This document shows, in pieces, positions 17,573-26,296 of a DNA stretch of 64,000 nt (position 1 is its first letter; each line of letters begins with the position of its first letter). The position numbers and the translations under genes are program-made. The notes below the pieces were generated by a model, which worked only from the letters and a program-made list of their open reading frames with translations, was not told where the DNA came from and did no database searches. Source of the stretch: Rhodosalinus halophilus (GTDB lineage Bacteria > Pseudomonadota > Alphaproteobacteria > Rhodobacterales > Rhodobacteraceae); assembly GCF_003298775.1 (NCBI RefSeq), contig NZ_QNTQ01000004.1, positions 186,001-250,000 of the forward strand. Direction: 5' to 3'.

Positions 17573-18706
17573 ATGGACCTCGACGCCCGCTTGCCCGCCA
17601 TCGCTGACCTGCGCGCCCGCGCGCGGGCGCGCGTGCCGCGCTTCGTCTGGGAGTATCTCGACAGCGCCACGGGCGCCGAGTCGGTGCCACGGCGCAACCG
17701 CAGGGCGCTGGACGCGGTGCGTTTCTATCCCTCGGTGCTGCACGGCGAGGTGACGCCCGACCTCTCGGCGGAGCTCTTCGGGCATCGCCACCCCCTGCCC
17801 TTCGGCGCCGCGCCGCTGGGCATGTCGGGGCTGATCTGGCCGGGCGCGGAACGACTGATCGCGCAGGCCACCGCCGCAGAAGGGCTGCCTTGCGGGCTTT
17901 CCACGGTGGCGACCCGCCCGCCCGAGGAGATCGGGCCGCTCGCCGCGCCGCACGGTTGGTTTCAGCTCTACCCCCCGCGGGACGAGGGCATTCGCGCCGA
18001 CATGCTCAAGCGCGCGCGTGACAGCGGCTTTTCGGTGCTGGTGCTGACGGTGGATGTGCCCGTGCCCAGCCGGCGGGAAAGACAGACGCGCTCCGGCCTA
18101 ACGATCCCGCCGAAGCTGACGCCCCGGCTCATGGCGCAGATGGCCGTGCGGCCACGCTGGAGCCTCGCCACCCTGCGCGCGGGCCTGCCGCGGCTCAGGA
18201 CGCTCGATCCCTACACCGAAGGTCCGCAGCGCGGGCTGCCCTCGACAGGGCATGTCGGCTACATGCTGCGCACCTCGCCCGACCTCGCCTATTTGCGCTG
18301 GCTGCGCGCACACTGGGAGGGGCCTCTGGTGGTGAAGGGGGTGCTCAGGCCCGAGGACGCCGCGCTGTGCGAGGCCGAAGGGGTGGACGCGGTCTGGGTC
18401 TCGAACCATGCGGGCCGCCAGTTCGACGCGGCGCCCGCCACCGCCGAAGTGCTGCCCGCGATCCGCGCCGCCGTGCGGCTGCCGCTCGTTTTCGACGGCG
18501 GAATCGAAGGGGGCCTCGACATCCTGCGCGCCATCGCGCTGGGGGCGGACTACGTGATGCTGGGGCGGGCCTGGCATTACGCGGTGGCCGCGCTGGGCGA
18601 GGCAGGGCCGCCGCATCTGATCGACATGCTGCGCAAGGATCTGATCGCCAACATGGGTCAGCTCGGGGCGACGCAGCTTGCCGAGGTGGCCGCGCGGCGC
18701 GTCTGA
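17573..18706 (+). CDS. FMN-dependent alpha-hydroxy-acid oxidase/dehydrogenase (LldD type)
   Basis: 377-residue TIM-barrel flavoenzyme. Oxidises an L-2-hydroxy acid (lactate, glycolate or mandelate class) to the 2-oxo acid. FMN contacts are seen in FGAAPLGMSG (residues 77-86), QLYPP (131-135) and K255 (VVKGVL). The catalytic histidine is H279 in SNHAGRQFD, where the family normally has NHGGRQ, so one glycine is replaced by alanine. The C-terminal GGIEGGLDILRAIALGADYVMLGRAW forms the phosphate-binding site. The start chosen is the ATG after CAGAGGGCGCGC. It follows the dioxygenase gene by 129 bases on the same strand. Confidence 0.88.
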   Translation: MDLDARLPAIADLRARARARVPRFVWEYLDSATGAESVPRRNRRALDAVRFYPSVLHGEVTPDLSAELFGHRHPLPFGAAPLGMSGLIWPGAERLIAQATAAEGLPCGLSTVATRPPEEIGPLAAPHGWFQLYPPRDEGIRADMLKRARDSGFSVLVLTVDVPVPSRRERQTRSGLTIPPKLTPRLMAQMAVRPRWSLATLRAGLPRLRTLDPYTEGPQRGLPSTGHVGYMLRTSPDLAYLRWLRAHWEGPLVVKGVLRPEDAALCEAEGVDAVWVSNHAGRQFDAAPATAEVLPAIRAAVRLPLVFDGGIEGGLDILRAIALGADYVMLGRAWHYAVAALGEAGPPHLIDMLRKDLIANMGQLGATQLAEVAARRV

Positions 18707-18782
18707 GGCGTCGTTTCGCAACGTTTACCGCCCGCGTGAAACCGCTTAATCCTTGTAGCGACGCGACGGAGGGACAGCGCCG

Positions 18783-21700
18783 ATGACCGAATTCCGCAAG
18801 ATCCTTGTGGCCAACCGGGGCGAGATCGCCATTCGCGTGATGCGGGCGGCGAACGAGATGGGAAAGCGCACGGTCGCGGTCTTCGCGGAAGAGGACAAGC
18901 TCTCGCTCCACCGCTTCAAGGCGGACGAGGCCTATCGCATCGGCGAGGGGCTGGGGCCGGTGCAGGCCTATCTCTCGATCCCCGAGATCATTCGCGTGGC
19001 GAGGGAAAGCGGCGCGGACGCGATTCATCCGGGCTACGGACTGCTGTCGGAAAACCCCGAATTCGTGGAGGCCTGCGACGCCGCGGGCATCGCCTTCATC
19101 GGGCCGCGGGCGGAAACCATGCGCGCGCTGGGCGACAAGGCCAGCGCCCGGCGCGTGGCGATCGAGGCCGGCGTGCCGGTGATCCCGGCCACCGAGGTGC
19201 TGGGCGAGGACATGGCGGCCATCCGCAAGGAGGCGGCCGGGATCGGCTATCCCCTGATGCTGAAGGCCAGCTGGGGCGGCGGCGGCCGGGGGATGCGCCC
19301 GATCCAGTCCGAGGACGAGCTCGAGGAAAAGGTGCGGGAGGGCCGGCGCGAGGCAGAGGCGGCCTTCGGCAACGGCGAAGGCTATCTGGAAAAGATGATC
19401 CCCCGCGCCCGGCACGTCGAGGTGCAGGTGCTGGGCGACAAGCATGGCAACATCTATCACCTCTTCGAGCGCGACTGCTCGGTCCAGCGCCGCAACCAGA
19501 AGGTCGTGGAGCGCGCGCCCGCCCCCTACCTGACCGACGCACAGCGCGCCGAGCTGTGCGAGCTGGGCCGCAAGATCGCGGCGCATGTGAACTACGAATG
19601 CGCGGGCACCGTCGAGTTCCTGATGGACATGGAGACGGGCGCCTTCTACTTCATCGAGGTCAATCCGCGCATCCAGGTCGAGCATACCGTGACCGAGGAA
19701 GTCACCGGCATCGACATCGTGCGCGCGCAGATCCTCGTCACCGAAGGCAAGACGCTGTCGGAGGCGACCGGGATGCCGTCACAGGGCGACATCACGCTCA
19801 ACGGCCACGCGCTGCAGACCCGGATCACCACCGAGGATCCGCAGAACAACTTCATCCCCGACTACGGCCGCATCACCGCCTACCGCTCGGCGACCGGCAT
19901 GGGCATCCGGCTGGACGGCGGCACGGCCTACGCGGGCGGCGTCATCACCCGCTACTACGACTCGCTGCTGGTGAAGGTGACGGCCTGGGCGCCCACGCCG
20001 GAACAGGCCATCGCCCGGATGGACCGCGCGCTGCGCGAGTTCCGTATCCGGGGCGTGGCCACCAACATCGATTTCGTCGAGAACCTGCTCAAGCACCCCA
20101 AGTTCCTGTCGAACGACTATTCCACCCGCTTCATCGACGAGACGCAGGAGCTCTTCGACTTCCCCGAGCGCAAGGACCGGGGCACCAAGGTGCTGACCTA
20201 CATCGCGGACGTGACCGTGAACGGCCACCCCGAGACGAAGGACCGCCCGCGCCCGCGCGCCGATCTCAAGGATCCGAAGCCGCCGCGCCTGCGCGCCGAG
20301 ACGCCCGCGCCCGGCACCCGCAACCTGCTGGAGGAGAAGGGGCCGCAGGCGGTGGCCGACTGGCTGGCGGAGCAGCCGCAGATCCTGATCACCGACACCA
20401 CCATGCGTGACGGGCACCAGTCGCTGCTGGCCACGCGGATGCGCTCGCTCGACATGATCCGGGTGGCGCCGGCCTATGCTCACAATCTGCCGCAGCTCTT
20501 CAGCGTGGAGTGCTGGGGCGGCGCGACCTTCGACGTGGCCTATCGCTTCCTGCAGGAATGCCCGTGGCAGCGGCTGCGCGATTTGCGCGCGCGGATGCCC
20601 AACATCATGACGCAGATGCTGCTGCGCGGTGCGAACGGGGTGGGCTACACCAACTACCCCGACAACGTGGTGCGGGAGTTCGTCCGCCAGGCCGCCGTCA
20701 GCGGCATCGACGTCTTCCGCGTCTTCGACAGCCTGAACTGGGTCGAGAACATGCGCGTCGCGATGGACGCGGTGATCGACAACGGCAAGGTCTGCGAGGG
20801 CGCGATCTGCTACACGGGCGACATCCTCGATCCCGACCGCGCGAAATACGACCTGAAGTACTACGTCCGGATGGGCAAGGACCTGCGCGACGCGGGCGCG
20901 CACATCCTGGGGCTCAAGGACATGGCGGGGCTGCTGAAGCCCGCCGCCGCACGCGCGCTCTTCACCGCGCTCCGGGAAGAGGTGGGGCTGCCCATCCACT
21001 TCCACACCCACGACACGGCCGGCATCGCCTGCGGAACCATCCTCGCCGCCGCCGAGGTGGGCGTGGACGCGGTGGACTGCGCGATGGACGCGCTGTCGGG
21101 CAACACCAGCCAGGCCACTTTGGGCACCATCGTGGAGGCGCTGGCGCATACCGAGCGCGATACCGGCATCGACATCGACGCGGTGCGCGAGATCTCCAAC
21201 TACTGGGAGGCGGTCCGCCACCACTACGCCGCCTTCGAGAGCGGGCTGCAGTCGCCGGCCTCCGAGGTTTATCTGCACGAGATGCCGGGCGGGCAGTTCA
21301 CCAACCTAAAGGCGCAGGCGCGCTCGCTCGGCCTGGAAGAACGCTGGCACGAGGTCGCGCATGCCTATGCCGAGGTGAACCAGATGTTCGGCGACATCGT
21401 GAAGGTCACGCCGTCCTCGAAGGTGGTGGGCGACATGGCGCTGATGATGGTCAGCCAGAACCTGACGCGCGAGGACGTCGAGAATCCGGAAAAGGAGGTC
21501 AGCTTCCCCGACTCGGTGATCGACATGATGCGCGGCAACCTGGGCCAGCCGCCGGGCGGTTTCCCCGAGAAGATCGTGCAGCGCGTGCTCAAGACCGAGG
21601 CGCCCAACACCGAGCGCCCCGGCGCGCATCTGCCGCCCGAGGATCTGGAGGCGAAGCGCCGCGAGGCCAGCGAGGCGCTGGGCGGCCGCGAGATCGACGA

Positions 21701-22226
21701 CGAGGACCTGAACGGATACCTGATGTATCCCAAGGTCTTCACCGACTACGCCCGCCGGCACGATATGTACGGTCCCGTCCGCACCCTGCCCACGCACACC
21801 TTTTTCTACGGCATGCAGCCGGGTCAGGAGATCACCGCCGAGATCGACCCCGGCAAGACGCTGGAAATCCGCCTCGTCGCCGTGGGCGAGACGCACGAGG
21901 AGGGCGACGTGCGCGTCTTCTTCGAACTCAATGGCCAGCCCCGCGTCGTCCGCGTGCCCGACCGCAAGGTGAAGGCGGAAGCGGCGGTGCGGCCCAAGGC
22001 CGAGGCCGGCAACCCCGCCCATGTCGGCGCGCCGATGCCCGGCGTGGTGGCAAGCGTCAGCGTGAACGCCGGACAGAAGGTGGCGGCCGGCGATCTGCTG
22101 CTGACCATCGAGGCGATGAAGATGGAGACCGGCCTGCACGCCGAGCGCGACGGCACGGTGAAGGCCGTGCACGTCCAGGCCGGCGGCCAGATCGACGCCA
22201 AGGATCTGCTGGTGGAATTCGAATAG
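18783..22226 (+). CDS. pyc: Pyruvate carboxylase
   Basis: 1147 residues, full length for the single-chain enzyme. Converts pyruvate, bicarbonate and ATP to oxaloacetate, refilling the TCA cycle. Biotin carboxylase domain about 1-465 (ILVANRGEIAIRVMRA; ATP-grasp KASWGGGGRGM). Carboxyltransferase TIM barrel about 535-810 (TDTTMRDGHQSLLATRMR; metal site around HTHDTAG). Biotinyl domain at the C-terminus with the acceptor lysine K1113 in EAMKMETG. Single gene; its stop is 2 bases from the convergent hydrolase gene. An acetyl-CoA allosteric region lies between the first two domains. No frameshift is seen. Confidence 0.97.
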   Translation: MTEFRKILVANRGEIAIRVMRAANEMGKRTVAVFAEEDKLSLHRFKADEAYRIGEGLGPVQAYLSIPEIIRVARESGADAIHPGYGLLSENPEFVEACDAAGIAFIGPRAETMRALGDKASARRVAIEAGVPVIPATEVLGEDMAAIRKEAAGIGYPLMLKASWGGGGRGMRPIQSEDELEEKVREGRREAEAAFGNGEGYLEKMIPRARHVEVQVLGDKHGNIYHLFERDCSVQRRNQKVVERAPAPYLTDAQRAELCELGRKIAAHVNYECAGTVEFLMDMETGAFYFIEVNPRIQVEHTVTEEVTGIDIVRAQILVTEGKTLSEATGMPSQGDITLNGHALQTRITTEDPQNNFIPDYGRITAYRSATGMGIRLDGGTAYAGGVITRYYDSLLVKVTAWAPTPEQAIARMDRALREFRIRGVATNIDFVENLLKHPKFLSNDYSTRFIDETQELFDFPERKDRGTKVLTYIADVTVNGHPETKDRPRPRADLKDPKPPRLRAETPAPGTRNLLEEKGPQAVADWLAEQPQILITDTTMRDGHQSLLATRMRSLDMIRVAPAYAHNLPQLFSVECWGGATFDVAYRFLQECPWQRLRDLRARMPNIMTQMLLRGANGVGYTNYPDNVVREFVRQAAVSGIDVFRVFDSLNWVENMRVAMDAVIDNGKVCEGAICYTGDILDPDRAKYDLKYYVRMGKDLRDAGAHILGLKDMAGLLKPAAARALFTALREEVGLPIHFHTHDTAGIACGTILAAAEVGVDAVDCAMDALSGNTSQATLGTIVEALAHTERDTGIDIDAVREISNYWEAVRHHYAAFESGLQSPASEVYLHEMPGGQFTNLKAQARSLGLEERWHEVAHAYAEVNQMFGDIVKVTPSSKVVGDMALMMVSQNLTREDVENPEKEVSFPDSVIDMMRGNLGQPPGGFPEKIVQRVLKTEAPNTERPGAHLPPEDLEAKRREASEALGGREIDDEDLNGYLMYPKVFTDYARRHDMYGPVRTLPTHTFFYGMQPGQEITAEIDPGKTLEIRLVAVGETHEEGDVRVFFELNGQPRVVRVPDRKVKAEAAVRPKAEAGNPAHVGAPMPGVVASVSVNAGQKVAAGDLLLTIEAMKMETGLHAERDGTVKAVHVQAGGQIDAKDLLVEFE

Positions 22227-22228
22227 GC

Positions 22229-23191
22229 TCAGGCCGCGCTCAGGAAGCCGTCCACCCGCCCCATCGCGCTATCGTAGGAGCCCACGCCGACATGTCCGCC
22301 GGCGGGATAGATCTCCAGTTCCGCGCCCGGGGTCATCCCGGCGATGGCGCGCGCGATCCGGTCGGTCTCGTAGAGATCGCCCGCGAAGGACAGCGCGAGC
22401 GTGGGCACACGGATCGCTGCGTAATCGGGCGGTGCCGGCGATTGCGTCTCGCGCCCGTCGTTCAGGATGCCCTCGGCGCGCGGCGCGATTGGCAGCGTGT
22501 GCTCCAGTATCGCGCGCACGCGCGCCTGCTCGGCCGCGCTCGCGGCGTCCACGAGCGCGGGATCGGTCGCCAGCAGCGTCCGCGTGAGGAAATCGGGCGC
22601 GGTTGCGACGAGCGTCCAGAACAGGAAGTCCGACTGCAGTGCAGCGGTCGCCATCCGCTCCTGCCACGGCGCCCAGGGGGCCATCGGCGGCGCACCGGGC
22701 AAAGGCGCGGCCGGCACCAGCAGGACGAGCGCCGCGCAGCGGTCCGGGTGCCGCTCCGCGAAAGAGGCGGCAGAGACCGCCCCGGCCGAGGCGCCGACCA
22801 CGGCGGAACGCTCGACGCCCAGCGCGTCGAGCAGCGCCGCGTGGGCGTCCGCCTGTGCGCGATGCGTGGCGTCCGCAGGCAGCGGCGTTCCCGGATAACC
22901 GAATCGCGATGGCGCGATCGCCTGCCAGCCGCGCGCGACGAGCGGCGCGGCGAAGAGCAGCCCCTGATCATAGCCGCCGCCAGACCCGTGCAGGAACAGA
23001 AGCGGCGGCCCGTCTCCGCGGGTGGCGACGGCGACGCGGCCCGCGGCGGTCTCGACGGTCTGCGCCCCGATGCCGTCGAGCCGCGCCCGCGCCGCGCGCA
23101 GGTCGCGGCGGAAGGAAAGGCCCGTGCCCACCGCGCCGGCAGCGAGCCCGGCCGCAGCGAGACCAAGGATCGCCCGCCGCCGTGTGAGCAT
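22229..23191 (-). CDS. Exported alpha/beta hydrolase
   Basis: 320 residues from the ATG that follows a GGAGG ribosome-binding site. An in-frame upstream ATG would add ten residues without such a site. The N-terminus MLTRRRAILGLAAAGLAAGA is an arginine-rich signal or anchor, possibly Tat-like, so the enzyme should act outside the cytoplasm or at the membrane. The nucleophile elbow is G-A-S135-A-G. HGSGGGYDQG around residue 68 forms the oxyanion region, and GGHVGVG near the C-terminus supplies the histidine. Substrate unknown. Convergent with pyc. Confidence 0.85.
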   Translation of the reverse strand: MLTRRRAILGLAAAGLAAGAVGTGLSFRRDLRAARARLDGIGAQTVETAAGRVAVATRGDGPPLLFLHGSGGGYDQGLLFAAPLVARGWQAIAPSRFGYPGTPLPADATHRAQADAHAALLDALGVERSAVVGASAGAVSAASFAERHPDRCAALVLLVPAAPLPGAPPMAPWAPWQERMATAALQSDFLFWTLVATAPDFLTRTLLATDPALVDAASAAEQARVRAILEHTLPIAPRAEGILNDGRETQSPAPPDYAAIRVPTLALSFAGDLYETDRIARAIAGMTPGAELEIYPAGGHVGVGSYDSAMGRVDGFLSAA

Positions 23192-23373
23192 GGTGTCCTC
23201 CGTCGAATGCACGGCGAGCATCTTCCGCCTCTCGCGCGATGCGCAATGATCTGCATCAGGGGCCGTCCGCCCGGCGCGACCGCAATTCGGCTGCGATTTC
23301 CCTCTTGCACCCGGCCGCGGGCTTTTATATCTCCGCGCTACCTGATGCGGCCAAGCGGTCGCGTCGCCAGAGA

Positions 23374-23448
23374 GCGGGCGTAGCTCAGGGGTAGAGCATT
23401 ACCTTGCCAAGGTAAGGGTCGTGAGTTCGAATCTCATCGCCCGCTCCA
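23374..23448 (+). tRNA. tRNA-Gly (anticodon GCC)
   Basis: 75 bases including an encoded CCA. Acceptor arms GCGGGCG (23374-23380) and CGCCCGC (23438-23444) pair fully. The anticodon stem TACC/GGTA encloses TTGCCAA with anticodon GCC at 23406-23408, and the T arm contains GTTCGAATC. It reads the GGC and GGU glycine codons, the most used glycine codons in this GC-rich genome. Confidence 0.97.
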
Positions 23449-23648
23449 ATCAATCTCCCGACCATCGGGGCCGCAACAGGCCCCCGCCCTCGCATAACGG
23501 CACTGAGTCCAACCGCGCAGGGGTGGACGGCGCCACGTGGCGGCTGTCCGAAGACCCTTGAAACCAGCGTCCCGCCAGGGCGGGATCGGCGCTGGCGCAG
23601 GCCGCACCCGAGCGGCTAGGCTGCGCGAAACCGCAGCGGAGACCGGCC

Positions 23649-24608
23649 ATGCCGCCCATCGTCTATGCCCGCGGCGCAATGCCGCCGCGCCTGCGCGCGC
23701 GACTCGAGACGGACTTCGAGACCGCCTTCGGGGTGGAGCTCTCCGACCCCGAGGGCTGGCTCAGGGCCGAGGGACCCTGCGTCACAGGACTCGCCAACGC
23801 GAGCTTCGCGCCGCTCGGCGCGCCCGAAATGGACCTTATGCCCAATCTGCGGATCATCGCGGGCTTCGGCGTGGGCTACGACATGATCGACGTCGCGGCC
23901 GCCCGCGCCCGCGGCATCGTCGTGACGCATACGCCGGGCGTGCTCGACTCGGACGTGGCGAACCTGGGGCTTCTGCTGCTGCTCGCGGCGAGCCGGGATC
24001 TGATCCGCGCGGACGCGCATGTGCGAAGCGGGCAATGGGCGACGAGCGGTCCCCTGCCGCTCACCCGCACCATCGAGGGCGCGACGGTGGGCATCGTTGG
24101 CCTCGGACGAATCGGGCGGCGGCTGGCCGAGAAGCTGGGGGCCTTCGGATGCGAGATCCGCTACCACGGCCGGCGGGCGCAGACCGATGTGCCATGGACC
24201 TTCGAGCCCGATCTGATGGCGCTCGCGCGCGACGCACGGGCGCTGATCCTTTGCCTGCCCGGCGGGCCCGGTACCGATGGTCTGATCGGGGCGAAGGTGC
24301 TCGACGCGCTGGGACCGGAGGGCATCCTCGTCAACATCGCGCGCGGCTCGGTGGTGGACGAACCCGCGCTCGTGGCGGCGCTGGCCGAGGGCAGGCTCGG
24401 CGCGGCCGGCCTCGACGTCTTCGCCACCGAGCCGCAGGTGACGGAGGCGCTGCGCCGCCTGCCCAACGTGGTGCTGAGCCCGCACATGGCCTCCGCCACG
24501 GTCGAGACGCGTACCGCGATGGCCGACCTCGTGGCCGACAACCTCGCCGACTTCTTCGCCACGGGCCGCGCGCGCACGCCGGTTCCCGAATGCCGCGACA
24601 TGGTCTGA
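23649..24608 (+). CDS. D-isomer 2-hydroxyacid dehydrogenase (glyoxylate/hydroxypyruvate reductase-like)
   Basis: 319 residues. NAD(P)-dependent reduction of a 2-oxo acid. The Rossmann motif is GLGRIG at 151-156. The substrate arginine is R232 (NIARGSVVDE), with E261 and H279 (SPHM) completing the catalytic set. After the GLGRIG fold the second-strand region (RYHGRRAQ) carries arginines that suggest NADPH preference. It lies just upstream of the TRAP transporter and on its strand, so it may act on the imported hydroxy acid or a breakdown product such as hydroxypyruvate or glyoxylate. The exact substrate is inference. Confidence 0.9.
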   Translation: MPPIVYARGAMPPRLRARLETDFETAFGVELSDPEGWLRAEGPCVTGLANASFAPLGAPEMDLMPNLRIIAGFGVGYDMIDVAAARARGIVVTHTPGVLDSDVANLGLLLLLAASRDLIRADAHVRSGQWATSGPLPLTRTIEGATVGIVGLGRIGRRLAEKLGAFGCEIRYHGRRAQTDVPWTFEPDLMALARDARALILCLPGGPGTDGLIGAKVLDALGPEGILVNIARGSVVDEPALVAALAEGRLGAAGLDVFATEPQVTEALRRLPNVVLSPHMASATVETRTAMADLVADNLADFFATGRARTPVPECRDMV

Positions 24609-24722
24609 GCGCAGGCAAGCGCCCTCTCTCGGCGTGACCGAACGCGGTTTGCCCTTGCGTCGCCGCAACCTCCTGTCCGATGCTCCCGGCCATAACCAAG
24701 GAAAAACCGGGAGGTATCGAAA

Positions 24723-25757
24723 ATGCTCAGGACGCTCGTCCGCTCGGCGCAGGCCGGGCTCGCGGCGCTCACCCTCACCGCCGGCGCCGCGGCGGCACAG
24801 ACCGAGCTCACCTACAGCTCGTGGATCCCCTGGTCGCATCCCGTCAACCAGGAGATCTACATCCCCTGGATGGAAGCGATCGAGGAGGAGTCGGAGGGCC
24901 GCATCACCTTCCGCCGCCTGCCCAAGCCGGTGGCCTCGCCGCCCGCGCATCTCGATGCCGTCCGCACGGGCCAGGCCGACGTGGCCTTCACCGTGCACGG
25001 CTACCAGCGGGCGCGTTACGCCGCCTATCTCTTCGCCGAGCTGCCCTTTCTGGGCGATTCGGCCGAGCTGACCTCGGTCGCGCTGCAGCGCACGCACGAG
25101 GAATTCCTCGCCGACAAGGAGGACAGCCTCTATCCCGGCGTGCATCTGGTCGGGATGAACATGCACGGGCCCGGCGTGGTGCATCATACCTCGACGCCGA
25201 TCCTGAGCCCGGCCGACATGGAGGGGCAGAAGATGCGCACCGGCGGCCCCATCCCTCTGGCCATCGTCGAGGGCTGGGGCGGCGTGTCGATCCGCCAGCC
25301 CGCGCCGAAAAGCTACGAGATCCTTTCGGCCGGGATCGCCGACGGAATCCTCTTCCCCTTCGAGAGCATCCCCAGCTTCAACCTCACCGAGCTGATCGAG
25401 CATTCGACCACGATGCCGGGCGGCTGGTACTCGTCGAGCCACTTCCTCATCATCAATCAGCGCAAGTACGACGCGCTGTCCGAGGAGGACAAGGCGGTGA
25501 TCGACAAGTATTCGGGCGAAGCCTTCTCGCGGCTCGCCGGCGCCGGCTGGGACAGGCTCAACGAGGCGGGGCTCGTGACGATGCAGGAGGCGGGCAAGCA
25601 GATCCACGAGGCCCCGCCCGAGCTGGTCGCCGCGCTCGAGGACCTCAACGAGAGCTTCACCGAGGAATACTACGCCGGCGCCGAGGCCGAGGGCGTGGAC
25701 GGCGAAGCGATGCTGGAGTTCTTCCGGCAGCAGATGAACGAGCTCTCGTCGATGTGA
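24723..25757 (+). CDS. dctP: TRAP transporter periplasmic substrate-binding protein
   Basis: 344 residues with a signal peptide (about 1-25, ending AGAAAAQ) and the DctP fold. It contains the conserved basic site in KMRTGG and a core ending at LVAALEDLNESF. It captures an organic acid in the periplasm and hands it to the DctQM pair encoded next. The ribosome-binding site GGGAGGTAT precedes the ATG. The region around WSHPVNQEIYIPW differs from classical C4-dicarboxylate DctP proteins, so succinate is not the obvious ligand; a sugar acid is plausible from the neighbouring enzymes. Confidence 0.88.
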   Translation: MLRTLVRSAQAGLAALTLTAGAAAAQTELTYSSWIPWSHPVNQEIYIPWMEAIEEESEGRITFRRLPKPVASPPAHLDAVRTGQADVAFTVHGYQRARYAAYLFAELPFLGDSAELTSVALQRTHEEFLADKEDSLYPGVHLVGMNMHGPGVVHHTSTPILSPADMEGQKMRTGGPIPLAIVEGWGGVSIRQPAPKSYEILSAGIADGILFPFESIPSFNLTELIEHSTTMPGGWYSSSHFLIINQRKYDALSEEDKAVIDKYSGEAFSRLAGAGWDRLNEAGLVTMQEAGKQIHEAPPELVAALEDLNESFTEEYYAGAEAEGVDGEAMLEFFRQQMNELSSM

Positions 25758-25770
25758 GGGCGCGGGCCTG

Positions 25771-26289
25771 ATGGCGAATCCGATCAAGACCGTCGAGGGC
25801 GCGGACGGGTTCCGCGCCTTCGATCTCGCGGCGATCGCGCTGGCAGGCGTCGCCTGCGTGGTGCTCTTCGCGATGATGCTGCTCGTCTTTGCGGATGTGA
25901 TCGGGCGGTACTTCTTCCTCAGCCCCCTGCCTGCGGCCTATGAGATCGTCTCGCTGATGATGCCGGTGCTGATCTTCACCGCCCTGCCGCTCACCGTGCT
26001 CAGGCAGGGGCATGTGACCGTCGATCTGCTCGACGCCTTCGTTCCCCGGCCGGTCGCGCGCGTGCAGGCGGTGGCCGTCAACCTGATCTCGGCCGCTGCG
26101 CTGGCGCTGGTGGCCTGGCGGCTGGCGATCCGCGGCCGCGACCAGCATCTCTACGACGAGATGACCGACGAGCTGCTGCTGGAGCTCTGGCCTTTCAGCG
26201 CAGGCATGGCCGCGCTCTGCGCGCTCGCGACGCTCGCCTGTCTCGTCAACGTCTGGCGCGCCGCGGCGGGCCGCCTGCCGAGGGGGTGA
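25771..26289 (+). CDS. dctQ: TRAP transporter small membrane subunit
   Basis: 172 residues with four membrane segments (about residues 20-42, 55-75, 92-112 and 138-160), the DctQ topology. Includes FADVIGRYFFLSPLPAAYEIVSLMMP, the typical DctQ region of helices 1-2. It starts 13 bases after dctP and ends 7 bases before dctM. It pairs with DctM in the inner membrane for sodium-driven uptake. Confidence 0.88.
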   Translation: MANPIKTVEGADGFRAFDLAAIALAGVACVVLFAMMLLVFADVIGRYFFLSPLPAAYEIVSLMMPVLIFTALPLTVLRQGHVTVDLLDAFVPRPVARVQAVAVNLISAAALALVAWRLAIRGRDQHLYDEMTDELLLELWPFSAGMAALCALATLACLVNVWRAAAGRLPRG

Positions 26290-26296
26290 GCCGCTC

